DNA of 15,255 nt from JAXGPP01 sp964436865 (GTDB taxonomy: Bacteria > Planctomycetota > Planctomycetia > Pirellulales > Thermoguttaceae). The translations under genes were made by a program, and so were the position numbers. This document shows, in pieces, positions 1 through 6,920 of the stretch (the stretch's first letter is position 1; the number at the start of each line of letters is the position of its first letter). The notes below the pieces were generated by a model. That model saw only the letters and a program-made list of their open reading frames with translations, made no database searches and was not told where the DNA came from. The stretch is from positions 1-15,255 of the forward strand of contig CAYTFK010000161.1 of NCBI GenBank assembly GCA_964436865.1. The letters are read 5' to 3'.

Positions 1-500
1 CCCGCGGCGTCTCCGCCTTGCAGGAACGCGGCGGCAGCGCCACCGACAGCGCCGGCACCCGCGGCCGCACCCAGATTCGAGCCGCCGGGACGCATGGCCG
101 TGCCTGCGCCGCCAATGGCACCCGTCGACGGCCTGGGGTTCAAGAAGTTCTGCAGATCGCCCTGCGAGGGTCGATCCCCAGTGCTGGGGCGTGTATCCGG
201 GCCGGGGCGGCCGCCAGTTCCGGGAAGAGCACCCGTGCCCGGGCGGGCGCCCGTACTCGGGCGCGTGCCAGCGCTGGGGCGAGCGCCGGTGCTGGGACGA
301 CTGGCAACCGGTGTCGAGGGCCGGCTGGTGGGCCGCGCTGCGCCACTGACCGACGGCGACCGGCTCATCGACGGGCTCGGGCGGCTCATGCCGCCACCAC
401 CCCGACTCATGCCACCACCTCCGCCACGGCCCGCAGCATCACCGACGGTCAACAGACACACCGCCAATACGAAAACGCCGGATTGGATCATGATTCTCAT
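1..500 (-). CDS. Secreted Gly/Pro-rich RPSTG-repeat protein, 3' end outside the window
   Basis: Reading frame open to the left edge: 166 codons are visible and no stop is reached. Residues 1-23 form a signal peptide (hydrophobic core GVFVLAVCLLTV, then DAAG). A glycine-rich stretch with two MSRGGGG-like units follows, then Ser/Pro/Arg-rich repeats from about residue 39 to 110 (RPSTGARPSAGTRPSTG pattern), the segment GDLQNFLNPRPSTG, and an Ala/Gly-rich stretch (LGAAAGAGAVGGAAAAF) at 143-159. Planctomycetes encode many proteins like this, often annotated as mu-protocadherin-like cell-surface proteins; that name carries no functional information. The chosen start is ATG 500; M4 at 491 is the alternative. 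A GTGAGAG sequence about 9 nt upstream is a weak ribosome binding site. It lies 80 bp behind the sulfatase operon and may have its own promoter. The role is unknown; an exported, probably surface or matrix protein is the best inference. Confidence 0.75.
   Translation of the reverse strand, partial: MRIMIQSGVFVLAVCLLTVGDAAGRGGGGGMSRGGGGMSRPSPSMSRSPSVSGAARPTSRPSTPVASRPSTGARPSAGTRPSTGARPGTGALPGTGGRPGPDTRPSTGDRPSQGDLQNFLNPRPSTGAIGGAGTAMRPGGSNLGAAAGAGAVGGAAAAFLQGGDAA
171..299 (-). repeat. Degenerate RPSTG-coding tandem repeats
   Basis: Codes residues 68-110 of the partial secreted protein. The five-residue unit R-P-S-T-G, usually with one linker residue, recurs about seven times with decay (RPSAG, RPGTG, LPGTG, RPGPD). 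At DNA level it is a GC-rich, imperfect repeat of about 18 bp. Such arrays vary in copy number through slippage. Confidence 0.7.
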
Positions 501-518
501 GGCTGAATACTCTCACGA

Positions 519-547
519 TTTATGGGTCTTGTGGGCTAAGATGAAAA
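519..547 (-). promoter_or_regulatory. Weak sigma70-like promoter candidate for the RPSTG-repeat gene
   Basis: On the minus strand TTTTCA (547-542) and CATAAA (524-519) are separated by exactly 17 nt; each hexamer matches 4 of 6 consensus positions. It sits 18 nt upstream of the ATG at 500. It fits a separate transcription start after the preceding operon, but matches this weak arise often by chance. Confidence 0.25.
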
Positions 548-580
548 CGGATCCGCAGCGCGGTGAGATGCATCCTGCCA

Positions 581-1471
581 TCATTGCTTGGAGACCGTGA
601 CCTCCTCGATGTTCGGCAACAGTTCGCTGTCCACCGTCCGGTCGACCGACTGCAGCGTACACGTGTTGTCATCCACGTACGTGATGATGTTCACCGACGA
701 GGACTTCCGCCCATCAGGCAGAACGCCGCTCTGATGGATGTACCAGCGGTTGCCTTTCTTCTTCCAGGTGGCTTGACCGAAGCCGCCGTCGGAGTCAAAC
801 ACCCAAGAGCGAATCTGCCTGGCCGCCGGGTCCCAGCCGATAATCTGCATCCCGGCCATTTCGATTCGGTCGCGAACCTGGACCGTGAAGGATCGCGTCA
901 GGAAGTTGTTGTTCCGCGTCCAGTTGCACTCGGTGACCACCGTTGCTTCGTCATCCTGGTCGATCCAGCGTCCAACCATCCACTCCAGGTCCTTCAGTTG
1001 CTCGTAATGCGACGTGACGACCGGCACGGTCTCCTCGGTCACGCGATCCAACAACCATTGACCTTCACGTTTGACGTAGACGGCGGTGTATTGCGACTCC
1101 TCGGGCGTCTGATCCGGAGAAATTACCTTGGCCATCCCTTGTTCGACGGCGACGTTTGGCGACACGAACCCGATGGAAACCGTTGTCGCCTCCAGCTTGG
1201 CGCCTTTCGCTTCGGCAAATATGGCGGCAAACTGCCGTTCAATCGCCTCGCGGCCGACGACCTGCTCGCCGCTGAGCGGATTGGTGTACACGGCTTCGGG
1301 CGACCATAAGGCGGTCAAAGCCTTGGCATCCGCTCGGTTGAACGCGGCGACGTAGGCCTCTACCGCCTTGCGGATTGCTGCTTTATCTGCGGCTTGGCGG
1401 TCGGCTTCGGCCCCAATGGCCGTCGCCAGACCCCAGGACATTAGTGTGGCGGTCAACAGTATGCGTTTCAT
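581..1471 (-). CDS. Secreted NTF2-like (SnoaL/DUF4440-type) protein with a C-terminal beta domain
   Basis: 296 aa. Residues 1-21 form a signal peptide (MKRILLTATLMSWGLATAIGA). Residues 25-145 resemble the SnoaL/DUF4440 NTF2-like fold: an initial helix (AADKAAIRKAVEAYVAAFNRAD), then ALTALWSPEAVY, the GREAIERQFAAIF helix and closing strands ending in YVKREGQWLLDRV. NTF2-like folds bind small ligands and some are isomerases or cyclases; this annotation alone does not give a reaction. Residues 160-296 form a second, strand-rich domain beginning LEWMVGRWID, which looks like a lipocalin-like/DUF1579-type beta domain; planctomycetes often carry this pairing. Start: ATG 1471 is chosen over the in-frame ATG at 1492 because a strong AAGGAG lies 6 nt before it and because it begins the signal peptide. 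It starts 17 nt after the SMP-30 stop, so it is the last gene of the operon. A periplasmic accessory role in the pathway is inference. Confidence 0.8.
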   Translation of the reverse strand: MKRILLTATLMSWGLATAIGAEADRQAADKAAIRKAVEAYVAAFNRADAKALTALWSPEAVYTNPLSGEQVVGREAIERQFAAIFAEAKGAKLEATTVSIGFVSPNVAVEQGMAKVISPDQTPEESQYTAVYVKREGQWLLDRVTEETVPVVTSHYEQLKDLEWMVGRWIDQDDEATVVTECNWTRNNNFLTRSFTVQVRDRIEMAGMQIIGWDPAARQIRSWVFDSDGGFGQATWKKKGNRWYIHQSGVLPDGRKSSSVNIITYVDDNTCTLQSVDRTVDSELLPNIEEVTVSKQ

Positions 1472-1477
1472 TCGTAT

Positions 1478-1483
1478 CTCCTT
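1478..1483 (-). promoter_or_regulatory. Ribosome binding site fixing the start of the NTF2-like gene
   Basis: Minus-strand AAGGAG with a 6-nt spacer to ATG 1471. It decides against the upstream in-frame ATG at 1492, which overlaps the end of the SMP-30 gene and would add seven residues before the signal peptide. Confidence 0.75.
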
Positions 1484-1488
1484 CGTGC

Positions 1489-2355
1489 TCATGGTATTCC
1501 TGCACCCGCAACCTCGACCTCGACAACTTGGAAGCTCGCGCTCGGGTTTCGCTGGATTTCTGCCGGATCATGGGAGCCTGACGCGCAAATGAAGAGGTGC
1601 CGGCGTTCCGGGCCTCCCAGCATCACCGCGTAGGCATGGGTGTCGACCTTGATCCGATCGGTGATCTCCCCGCCTTCGCGGACCCGCACCACACTGTCCT
1701 CGCCCTCGGGATTGGCACACCACACGGCCCCTTCCGCGTCGAGACAGATTCCATCCGGGCCAACGGACGGGGGCAACTGCGCCCAGACGCGCCGGTTGCT
1801 CAGCGAGCCGTCCTCTTGGATGTCGAAAGCGGTCAAGCGGTGGCCGAGCGTCTCGCCGACGATCAGCGTTCGTCCATCGGGCGTGATAACCATGCCGTTC
1901 GGGAAGAAGAGCGTGTCGGCGACCACGGACGCTCGACCATCAGGACCGACGAGGACGATGACGCACGTTTCGACCGGTTTGGCCGCCGGATCCACGAAGT
2001 TGTAGCCGATGTCCCCCACGTACAGACGGCCTTGGGCATCCACGATTCCGTCGCTCAAGCAGAACGTGGTGATGTTGCTGATGTCAGCCACTTGTTGCAG
2101 GGCACTGCCAGTCGCGCGGTAGATCCGGCGCTCGAACGCATCACCAACCACGACGGTTTCTTCGGGTGTGAGCCCAAAGGCGTTCGGAATGAACGGCAGT
2201 TCCAGCATCGTCGCGACAGAACCGTTGAGGTCCACCGTCTTGATCCGCTTGTCGTGGATGTCGATGAACCACAACTTGCCGTTGTGCCAGCGGGGACTCT
2301 CGGTGAACTTGAGACCCTTGGAGGAATCAACTAGTTTCCTGATATGGGCGGTCAT
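1489..2355 (-). CDS. SMP-30/gluconolactonase/LRE-family protein
   Basis: 288 aa, a normal length for the SMP-30/gluconolactonase/LRE beta-propeller family, whose members hydrolyse sugar lactones or other lactones with one divalent metal ion. Family motifs are in order: ESPRW (E19), SDGIVDAQGRLYVGD (101-115), FFPNGMVITPDGRTL (150-164, N153) and GPDGICLDAEGAVW (199-212, D201). E19, N153 and D201 match the usual metal ligands (Glu, Asn, Asp). There is no signal peptide, so it should act in the cytoplasm. The start at ATG 2355 has AAAGGAGAG about 8 nt upstream. It sits 44 bp behind the cupin gene and 17 bp before the NTF2-like gene, consistent with co-transcription. A lactonase step after desulfation of a sugar or aromatic substrate is plausible; the actual substrate is unknown. 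Confidence 0.88.
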   Translation of the reverse strand: MTAHIRKLVDSSKGLKFTESPRWHNGKLWFIDIHDKRIKTVDLNGSVATMLELPFIPNAFGLTPEETVVVGDAFERRIYRATGSALQQVADISNITTFCLSDGIVDAQGRLYVGDIGYNFVDPAAKPVETCVIVLVGPDGRASVVADTLFFPNGMVITPDGRTLIVGETLGHRLTAFDIQEDGSLSNRRVWAQLPPSVGPDGICLDAEGAVWCANPEGEDSVVRVREGGEITDRIKVDTHAYAVMLGGPERRHLFICASGSHDPAEIQRNPSASFQVVEVEVAGAGIP

Positions 2356-2399
2356 TGTGTACTCTCCTTTGCGTTTGGGTTCGACTCACGACAACCGTC

Positions 2400-2768
2400 T
2401 CAGGACTTGGCCCGATTGACGAACGCCAGTACCAAATCAGTGACCGCTCGAGTCACGTGCCCCTTGCCGGTGAGGTCGTTGCAGAAGAGTACTTCTCCCG
2501 GGCGGAATCGCCTCGCTTCGCCGTCGCTGGTCACCACTTCGCCCTCGCCCGACAGGATGATGACGACGTAGGGCTGGGGGGCGTTGTGGGCGGGCGCTTC
2601 CGTCCCGGCGGGAAACGAGATGACGCACATGGTTGTGACCGCCCCGAGATCGCTCATCTGCCCCGTGGGGTTCGGCGGCGGCCCCACGGCAAGCTCACGG
2701 TCCTGAATGTCCTGGACGCCGAAGTGCGTCTCGCCCCGCTGGTCGGCTTGGATGATGGGGAATTTCAT
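2400..2768 (-). CDS. Small single-domain cupin protein
   Basis: 122 aa. A short conserved-barrel cupin: SFPAGTEAPAHNAPQPYVVI (51-70), LSGEGEVVTSDGEARRFRPGE (72-92), then VLFCNDLTGKGHVTRAV. H61 and H104 are the likely metal-site histidines. The usual HxH pair is reduced to H-x-N, so metal binding may be altered and catalysis is not assured. Cupins of this size serve as isomerases, dioxygenases or ligand-binding proteins. Start: ATG 2768, five nt after the stop of the membrane-protein gene. An ACGAGG sequence lies about 9 nt upstream. A longer in-frame extension reaches back into the neighbour at 2993, but its Arg/Cys-rich sequence reads as a shadow of that gene. No signal peptide; cytoplasmic. 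Confidence 0.8.
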   Translation of the reverse strand: MKFPIIQADQRGETHFGVQDIQDRELAVGPPPNPTGQMSDLGAVTTMCVISFPAGTEAPAHNAPQPYVVIILSGEGEVVTSDGEARRFRPGEVLFCNDLTGKGHVTRAVTDLVLAFVNRAKS

Positions 2769-2773
2769 GGCGG

Positions 2774-3094
2774 TCAACCTCGTTCCAGCATCTTTTCGAG
2801 ACAACGCGAAGTACGCAAGTAGCCGACGATCACCACGACCGTCGAGGCAATGATGATCCCTGAGCCGGTAACGACAGCGCAGCACACAACGACCCAGCGC
2901 AGCCATTCGCTGCCTGGTGCGAGGTTCAGGACAATGAGAGGCACGCCTAAGCCGATGGCAACACCAGCGATGAGACTGTGCATTGCGAGGCATCTGGCGA
3001 TCTTCACCTGTGTTTCCACCAACGTTGCAGTTCTATCCGTCTCTCCGACGGCCGCTCGCCCCGCGGGATCGGAGGTTTGTCGCGCCTGAGTCAT
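2774..3094 (-). CDS. Small protein with two transmembrane helices, unknown function
   Basis: 106 aa. I do not recognise a family. The N-terminal ~33 residues are polar (MTQARQTSDPAGRAAVGETD), with hydrophobic segments at about 36-57 (AMHSLIAGVAIGLGVPLIVL) and 66-91 (LRWVVVCCAVVTGSGIIIAS onward). The short C-terminus is charged (RTSRCLEKMLERG). It is therefore a likely inner-membrane protein with both ends on the same side. The gene is supported by GAAAGGA about 6-7 nt before ATG 3094, by tight packing (37 bp after the MBL gene, 5 bp before the cupin) and by lack of competing frames. Its place among catabolic enzymes suggests a membrane helper or an orphan, but nothing in the sequence shows a transport function. 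Confidence 0.7.
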   Translation of the reverse strand: MTQARQTSDPAGRAAVGETDRTATLVETQVKIARCLAMHSLIAGVAIGLGVPLIVLNLAPGSEWLRWVVVCCAVVTGSGIIIASTVVVIVGYLRTSRCLEKMLERG

Positions 3095-3131
3095 TGCCGT
3101 CCTTTCAGGAAGCGCTAAACTCCGAACAGGA

Positions 3132-4109
3132 TCAGTATTCGGCTTCGATCCCTTTCGCCTTCGCCACCTCGTAGATGGCGTCGAAAGTCCCTGCCGTGTC
3201 CCAAGGCGCGTCAGGCGGTTCGTTGCGGAACTCTCGATAGGCCCGTTCGACGTTCATGTACAGTCGCGCCGGGGCACGCCACTCGCCGTAGGGGCCAAAC
3301 TCGATTTTTTTGGCGGCGTCCAGCGAGCTGAGTCCGTTGTCGAAGCACTTCTTCGACTCGTCGCGGACGTACTCGAGGTACGCCCTCATCTCCATCACCC
3401 CTTCGATCCCGCAGAGCGGGCCATGGCCGGGAACGATGACTTCCGGGTCGAGCTGGATCATCAGGTCGAGGCACTGGAACCACTTATCGTAGGAGCCCGT
3501 CCAGCCCATCGGGGTGCACTGCCGGAAAAGCACGTCGCCGGCGAACAGGACGCGCTCCTTGGGCACATGGATGATCGTGTCGCCGACCTGGTGGCACGGC
3601 CCGACATAGATCAAGTGGACCTCCGTGCCGTCGAGGTCCAGTTCGTAGCGTACGTCGAACAGGGTCGTCGGCAGCACCAGTTCGATCCCGTCGAAGTTAT
3701 AGTCCTCCAGCAGTTGTTGTCCCGCGGCCACGATGCCGGGGTGGAGTGTCTTCAGAACCAGTCGCGTGAGGAGATAACCGACGCCGTGGAGCATCTTCTG
3801 ACTCTCCTTCGGCTCGGCGACCTGCTTCATCCGCTCGGGCACCGACCGGTGGGCGATGATCTCCGCCCCCTCGAAGAGCTGGTTGCCCCAGACGTGGTCG
3901 GCGTCTTCGTGCGTGTTGACGACGCGCCGCGGCATGGCGGGCCACACCTTGCTGAACATCTCGATCATCTGCCGTGCATGAGCGAGGTCCGACTGCGTGT
4001 CGATCACCACGCCCCCGCCCACATTGATCAGTCCGGAGTTGGCGTCACACACGCGGTTCTTCTCGACCAGGACCGCAAAGCAGTTGTCGCTGACTTGTTT
4101 CATTTGCAC
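3132..4109 (-). CDS. MBL-fold metallo-hydrolase with variant metal motif
   Basis: 325 aa. The metallo-beta-lactamase fold is recognisable by NTHEDADHVWGNQ (65-77), GPCHQVGDTIIHV (170-182), LFAGDVLF (188-195) and VPGHGPL (226-232). Metal positions are H67, D71, H72, H173, D192 and H229. In the common H-x-H-x-D-H motif the second His is replaced here by Asp (D69); NTHxxxDHxxGN variants are known in some MBL subfamilies. The fold covers lactonases, thioesterases, sulfatases and others, so the reaction is undetermined. No signal peptide, so cytoplasmic. Start: GTG 4109 is preferred over ATG 4103 because AGGAG (4123-4119) is 9 nt from the GTG and 15 nt from the ATG. It follows the sulfatase by 21 nt. 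It is not of the large alkyl-sulfatase type, judged by length and motifs. Confidence 0.88.
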   Translation of the reverse strand: MQMKQVSDNCFAVLVEKNRVCDANSGLINVGGGVVIDTQSDLAHARQMIEMFSKVWPAMPRRVVNTHEDADHVWGNQLFEGAEIIAHRSVPERMKQVAEPKESQKMLHGVGYLLTRLVLKTLHPGIVAAGQQLLEDYNFDGIELVLPTTLFDVRYELDLDGTEVHLIYVGPCHQVGDTIIHVPKERVLFAGDVLFRQCTPMGWTGSYDKWFQCLDLMIQLDPEVIVPGHGPLCGIEGVMEMRAYLEYVRDESKKCFDNGLSSLDAAKKIEFGPYGEWRAPARLYMNVERAYREFRNEPPDAPWDTAGTFDAIYEVAKAKGIEAEY

Positions 4110-4118
4110 GAGGCTCGT

Positions 4119-4123
4119 CTCCT
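4119..4123 (-). promoter_or_regulatory. Ribosome binding site favouring the GTG start of the MBL gene
   Basis: Minus-strand AGGAG, 9 nt before GTG 4109 and 15 nt before ATG 4103. The spacing supports the GTG start. Confidence 0.55.
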
Positions 4124-4130
4124 GCCGGCA

Positions 4131-5822
4131 TTACGGTTCACGCTCTGCAAATGGGCCGGCATCGGAGACGATCACGCCGTTGGACTTCGAGTACTCGTCC
4201 CAGAGCTTGAGCATCGCAGCGTGTCTCTCGGGATGCTGCGGGGAAAGATCATGCATCTCGGCGGGGTCGTCCTTGAGGTTGAACAACTGCCAATCGCCGG
4301 TGCCGCCCGCCCCTTTCAGAAGGTAGAGGAGTTTCCAGTCGCCTTGCCGGATCGCCCGGTTGCCGAACAATTCCCAGCCAAGCCAGTCCAGATCCGTGCG
4401 GATGGCCTTCTCCCGGCCGGCGAGGAGCGGCCACATCGACCTCCCCTGCGGCGGCGCGAGCCCGCTCCCTCCCTTCTTCGCCGGATGCTCGACGCCGGCC
4501 AGATCCAGCAGCGTCGACGTGATGTCCATAACGTGCAGGGCCGAGCGGTTAATGGCGCCCGCATGCTTGACGCCGGGGCCGCTCACGATAAGCGGCGCGC
4601 GGATGCCGCCCTCGGCCACAAAGCCCTTGAACAGTCGGAATGGCACATTGCTGACCTGCCCCCAGGCAGGCCCGTAGTCGATAAACGAACCCCGGCGTCC
4701 CCAGTTCTCGAAGCGATTGTCATACGTCTTCTCGAACCAGGGCCTGACCTGCGGAGCGTGTTGCAGCAGCAATTCCGCATGGTCTTCGCCGTTCGCCCCG
4801 TTGTCAGACATGAAGATGATCAAAGTATTGTCGTATTGGCCGGACTTCTTGAGATGGTCGAATAGTCGACCGATCTGGTCGTCCATGTGTTCCACCATCG
4901 CCGCGTAGATCTCCATCTTGCGCGCCGATCGTCGCTTCTCCTCCTTCGTTAGTCCGTTCCAGGCAGGGACGCCCGGAGCTCGCGGGGCGCGCTCGATTTC
5001 CTTGGCGACGATGCCGAGTGCCTTCTGCCGGGTTAGGCGCTCCGCTGCTATGACATCGTACCCTCGGTCGTAGGCGCCTCGATACTTGTCGATCCAGGCG
5101 TCCGGCGCCGCCAGCGGACCGTGGGGCGCCTGGTACGCCACGTAGGCAAAGAACGGCTTTTCTCTGCTGCGGGCTTCGTCGATGCACTGAATCGCGAAGT
5201 CCGTGAAGTTCGTCGATGAGAAGTACCCCGGCGGAAGCGTAGCGAGTCTCTCGCCGTTCCGAGAGTAGTTCAACTTGGGTTGCTTCGGGCTCAAGGACTT
5301 CATGTCCTCCCAATGGCTTCCCCCGCCATCGATCATCGTGAGGTCGCGGGCAAAACCCTTCGACGCTGGCCATGCTTTCTGATCCTCACCTAGATGCCAC
5401 TTCCCAGCCATGAACGCAAAATACCCTGCTTGGGTGCTCAGCAAGGTGGCACAGGTCGTCACACGGGGGCTCAGGTGGCCCTCGTAGCCCGGCATTCCCT
5501 TGTACGTGGGTCCGAGCCACTCGGCCATAGTGCCGAGACCGGCAATATGGTTGTCCGTTCCAGTCAGGAGCATCGCCCGTGTTGGCGAACATGTCGGGGC
5601 AACACAGAAATTGGTCCCCCGGATCCCTCGTTTTGCGAGGCCGTCCAGGTGGGGCGTCCTGATCTCGCCGCCGAAGCAGCCGAGGTCCGAGTAGCCCATG
5701 TCGTCGGCGACAATGAGCAGGATGTTCGGCTTGCCCTTCGGGCTGTCCGCCGCTTTACAGGCAGATAGGCCACACGCCAGAACGATGGCCAGAGTTGTAG
5801 CAGTAGCGCGCAGGTGCCGCAT
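4131..5822 (-). CDS. AtsA-like sulfatase (formylglycine type), predicted lipoprotein
   Basis: 563 aa. Type I sulfatases hydrolyse sulfate esters using a formylglycine made from Cys in C-x-P-x-R. Here the motif is CSPTRAMLLTG with C78, and the metal-site Asp pair is D40-D41 in LLIVADDMGYSD. Other family motifs: FMAGKWHLG (K141, H143), APHGPL (H234) and MSDNGANG (D340, N341). The stretch GTDNHIAGLGTMAEWLGPT and the following region resemble bacterial AtsA-type arylsulfatases; the natural substrate may still be a sulfated glycan. Residues 1-21 form a signal sequence ending in a lipobox L-S-A-C (C22), so it is probably a lipid-anchored periplasmic or outer-membrane enzyme. Start ATG 5822 with GGGAG about 8 nt upstream; the frame remains open further upstream, but that region overlaps the divergent regulator and is not coding. 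No maturation enzyme (FGE) gene lies in the window. First gene of the operon. Confidence 0.93.
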   Translation of the reverse strand: MRHLRATATTLAIVLACGLSACKAADSPKGKPNILLIVADDMGYSDLGCFGGEIRTPHLDGLAKRGIRGTNFCVAPTCSPTRAMLLTGTDNHIAGLGTMAEWLGPTYKGMPGYEGHLSPRVTTCATLLSTQAGYFAFMAGKWHLGEDQKAWPASKGFARDLTMIDGGGSHWEDMKSLSPKQPKLNYSRNGERLATLPPGYFSSTNFTDFAIQCIDEARSREKPFFAYVAYQAPHGPLAAPDAWIDKYRGAYDRGYDVIAAERLTRQKALGIVAKEIERAPRAPGVPAWNGLTKEEKRRSARKMEIYAAMVEHMDDQIGRLFDHLKKSGQYDNTLIIFMSDNGANGEDHAELLLQHAPQVRPWFEKTYDNRFENWGRRGSFIDYGPAWGQVSNVPFRLFKGFVAEGGIRAPLIVSGPGVKHAGAINRSALHVMDITSTLLDLAGVEHPAKKGGSGLAPPQGRSMWPLLAGREKAIRTDLDWLGWELFGNRAIRQGDWKLLYLLKGAGGTGDWQLFNLKDDPAEMHDLSPQHPERHAAMLKLWDEYSKSNGVIVSDAGPFAEREP

Positions 5823-5859
5823 TGTCGTGGCTCCCAACTTGTCGCGTCCGACCCAAAGA

Positions 5860-5900
5860 GATAGTCTGATTGTTGCAGGTGCCCTGAGTCGCTGACTATC
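5860..5900. promoter_or_regulatory. Inverted repeat in the divergent promoter region, candidate operator
   Basis: GATAGTC (5860-5866) and GACTATC (5894-5900) are perfect inverted 7-mers with centres 34 bp apart, between the sulfatase start (5822) and the AraC-type gene (about 5916). It is a natural candidate for a regulator site. AraC proteins often use direct repeats, so the inverted layout is not diagnostic. No convincing sigma70 promoter was seen. Confidence 0.35.
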
Positions 5901-5915
5901 GAAATCCCGCAAACC

Positions 5916-6920
5916 GTGAAGACCTCGCCGCTGTCCAGCAGGCAGTCCCCCCCCACCCCCTCGTCCGCTGTCACGGTGGTCGAGATCAGCGACCCCACGG
6001 CAGTTGGCGAGACCATCGAGATGATCGAGATGGACGCGGTCCAACTGCAGTCGAGGCCCCTTCGCGCCCGGCGGATCATCGTTCGCCTGGGGCCCGGCGT
6101 CGTGATGTTCCATTCCACCAATCAGCCACTCCGCACACGCACGAAGGTGCAGGACGGTTGCGTGGCGTATGTCGCCTTTGGCCCCCAGGCGGTGGGCACG
6201 ATGAACGGTCTGCCGGTCGGCCCCGACCGCATCCTGGCAAGCACGTCGGGAGTGGAGGTGGAGTTTGTTGTGGCCGGCGGGTACGAGAGCGTTACCTTCC
6301 TTCTGCCGCCCGGCGACATTCGAGCACACCTTCGAGGCCGGCATCGGGAACACGAATTCCGGCTTCCCGACGGTGTCGAGTTGCTTCAGCCGAGTCTCGA
6401 CGCCGCCCATGCGCTCTACGGCTTCGGACGTCGCCTGGCCGACGTAGCCGCCCGACAACCCGAGATATTCGACGTGCCGCAAACGCAGACCGCCGCGCAG
6501 ATCGAACTGCTCGAAACCCTGCTGGCGGGCCTCGGATCCGTGGGCCACGCCGAGTCTGAGCCCGAAGACCTGACGCGGCAGGCCCACAGTCGGGTCGTGC
6601 AGATCGCCGAAGACCACGCGCTCACGCACACCGCCGAACGTCTGTACGTGACCGATCTGTGTCAGGCTGCAGGAGTGAGCGAGCGGACCCTGCAATACGC
6701 TTTCAGGAAGGTGATGGGGATGACCCCGGTAGCTTATCTGACCCGACTCCGGCTACATCGGGTGCGTCGCGCACTGCGATCGGCGACGTTGGCCTCGACG
6801 ACGGTGACGGCCGAAGCGCTGAGGTGGGGCTTCTGGCATTTCGGCGACTTTTCCCGTGCCTACAAGGCCTGTTTCGGCGAGTTGCCTTCGGACACTCTGC
6901 GACGAAAGCCGCTGCTCTAG
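5916..6920 (+). CDS. AraC-family transcriptional regulator
   Basis: 334 aa as annotated. The C-terminal AraC-type double helix-turn-helix is clear: first HTH in YVTDLCQAAGVSERTLQYAF (244-263), then GMTPVAYLTRLRLHRVRRAL (268-287) and second HTH around TVTAEALRWGFWHFGDFSRAYKACFGELPSD (296-325). The N-terminal ~200 residues lack a recognisable effector domain; segments such as VAYVAFGP and VEVEFVVAGGYESVTFLLPPG resemble a cupin-like barrel, consistent with an effector-binding domain. Start: GTG 5916 is used, but no ribosome binding site supports it; the frame is open back to about 5865 and other starts (e.g. GTG near 5974) are possible. It is divergent from the sulfatase, so it probably controls that operon, perhaps as an activator responding to a degradation product. 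That is inference from position. Confidence 0.85.
   Translation: MKTSPLSSRQSPPTPSSAVTVVEISDPTAVGETIEMIEMDAVQLQSRPLRARRIIVRLGPGVVMFHSTNQPLRTRTKVQDGCVAYVAFGPQAVGTMNGLPVGPDRILASTSGVEVEFVVAGGYESVTFLLPPGDIRAHLRGRHREHEFRLPDGVELLQPSLDAAHALYGFGRRLADVAARQPEIFDVPQTQTAAQIELLETLLAGLGSVGHAESEPEDLTRQAHSRVVQIAEDHALTHTAERLYVTDLCQAAGVSERTLQYAFRKVMGMTPVAYLTRLRLHRVRRALRSATLASTTVTAEALRWGFWHFGDFSRAYKACFGELPSDTLRRKPLL

Noticed and set aside
544..567. CCGC-GCT-GCGG stem followed by TTTT after the NTF2-like gene (minus strand)
   Set aside because: The stem is only 4 bp and the T-run is offset by five nt, too weak to call a terminator.
2769..2993. N-terminal extension of the cupin by 75 residues
   Set aside because: It overlaps the membrane-protein gene, is rich in Arg and Cys, and precedes a good ATG directly after the neighbour's stop.
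3423..4865. A 480-codon open frame on the plus strand
   Set aside because: It is antisense to the MBL and sulfatase genes, which have intact family motifs, and it shows no domain of its own.
5823..6695. N-terminal extension of the sulfatase frame to 6695
   Set aside because: The extension overlaps the AraC-family gene in antisense; the signal peptide, lipobox and ribosome binding site place the start at 5822.
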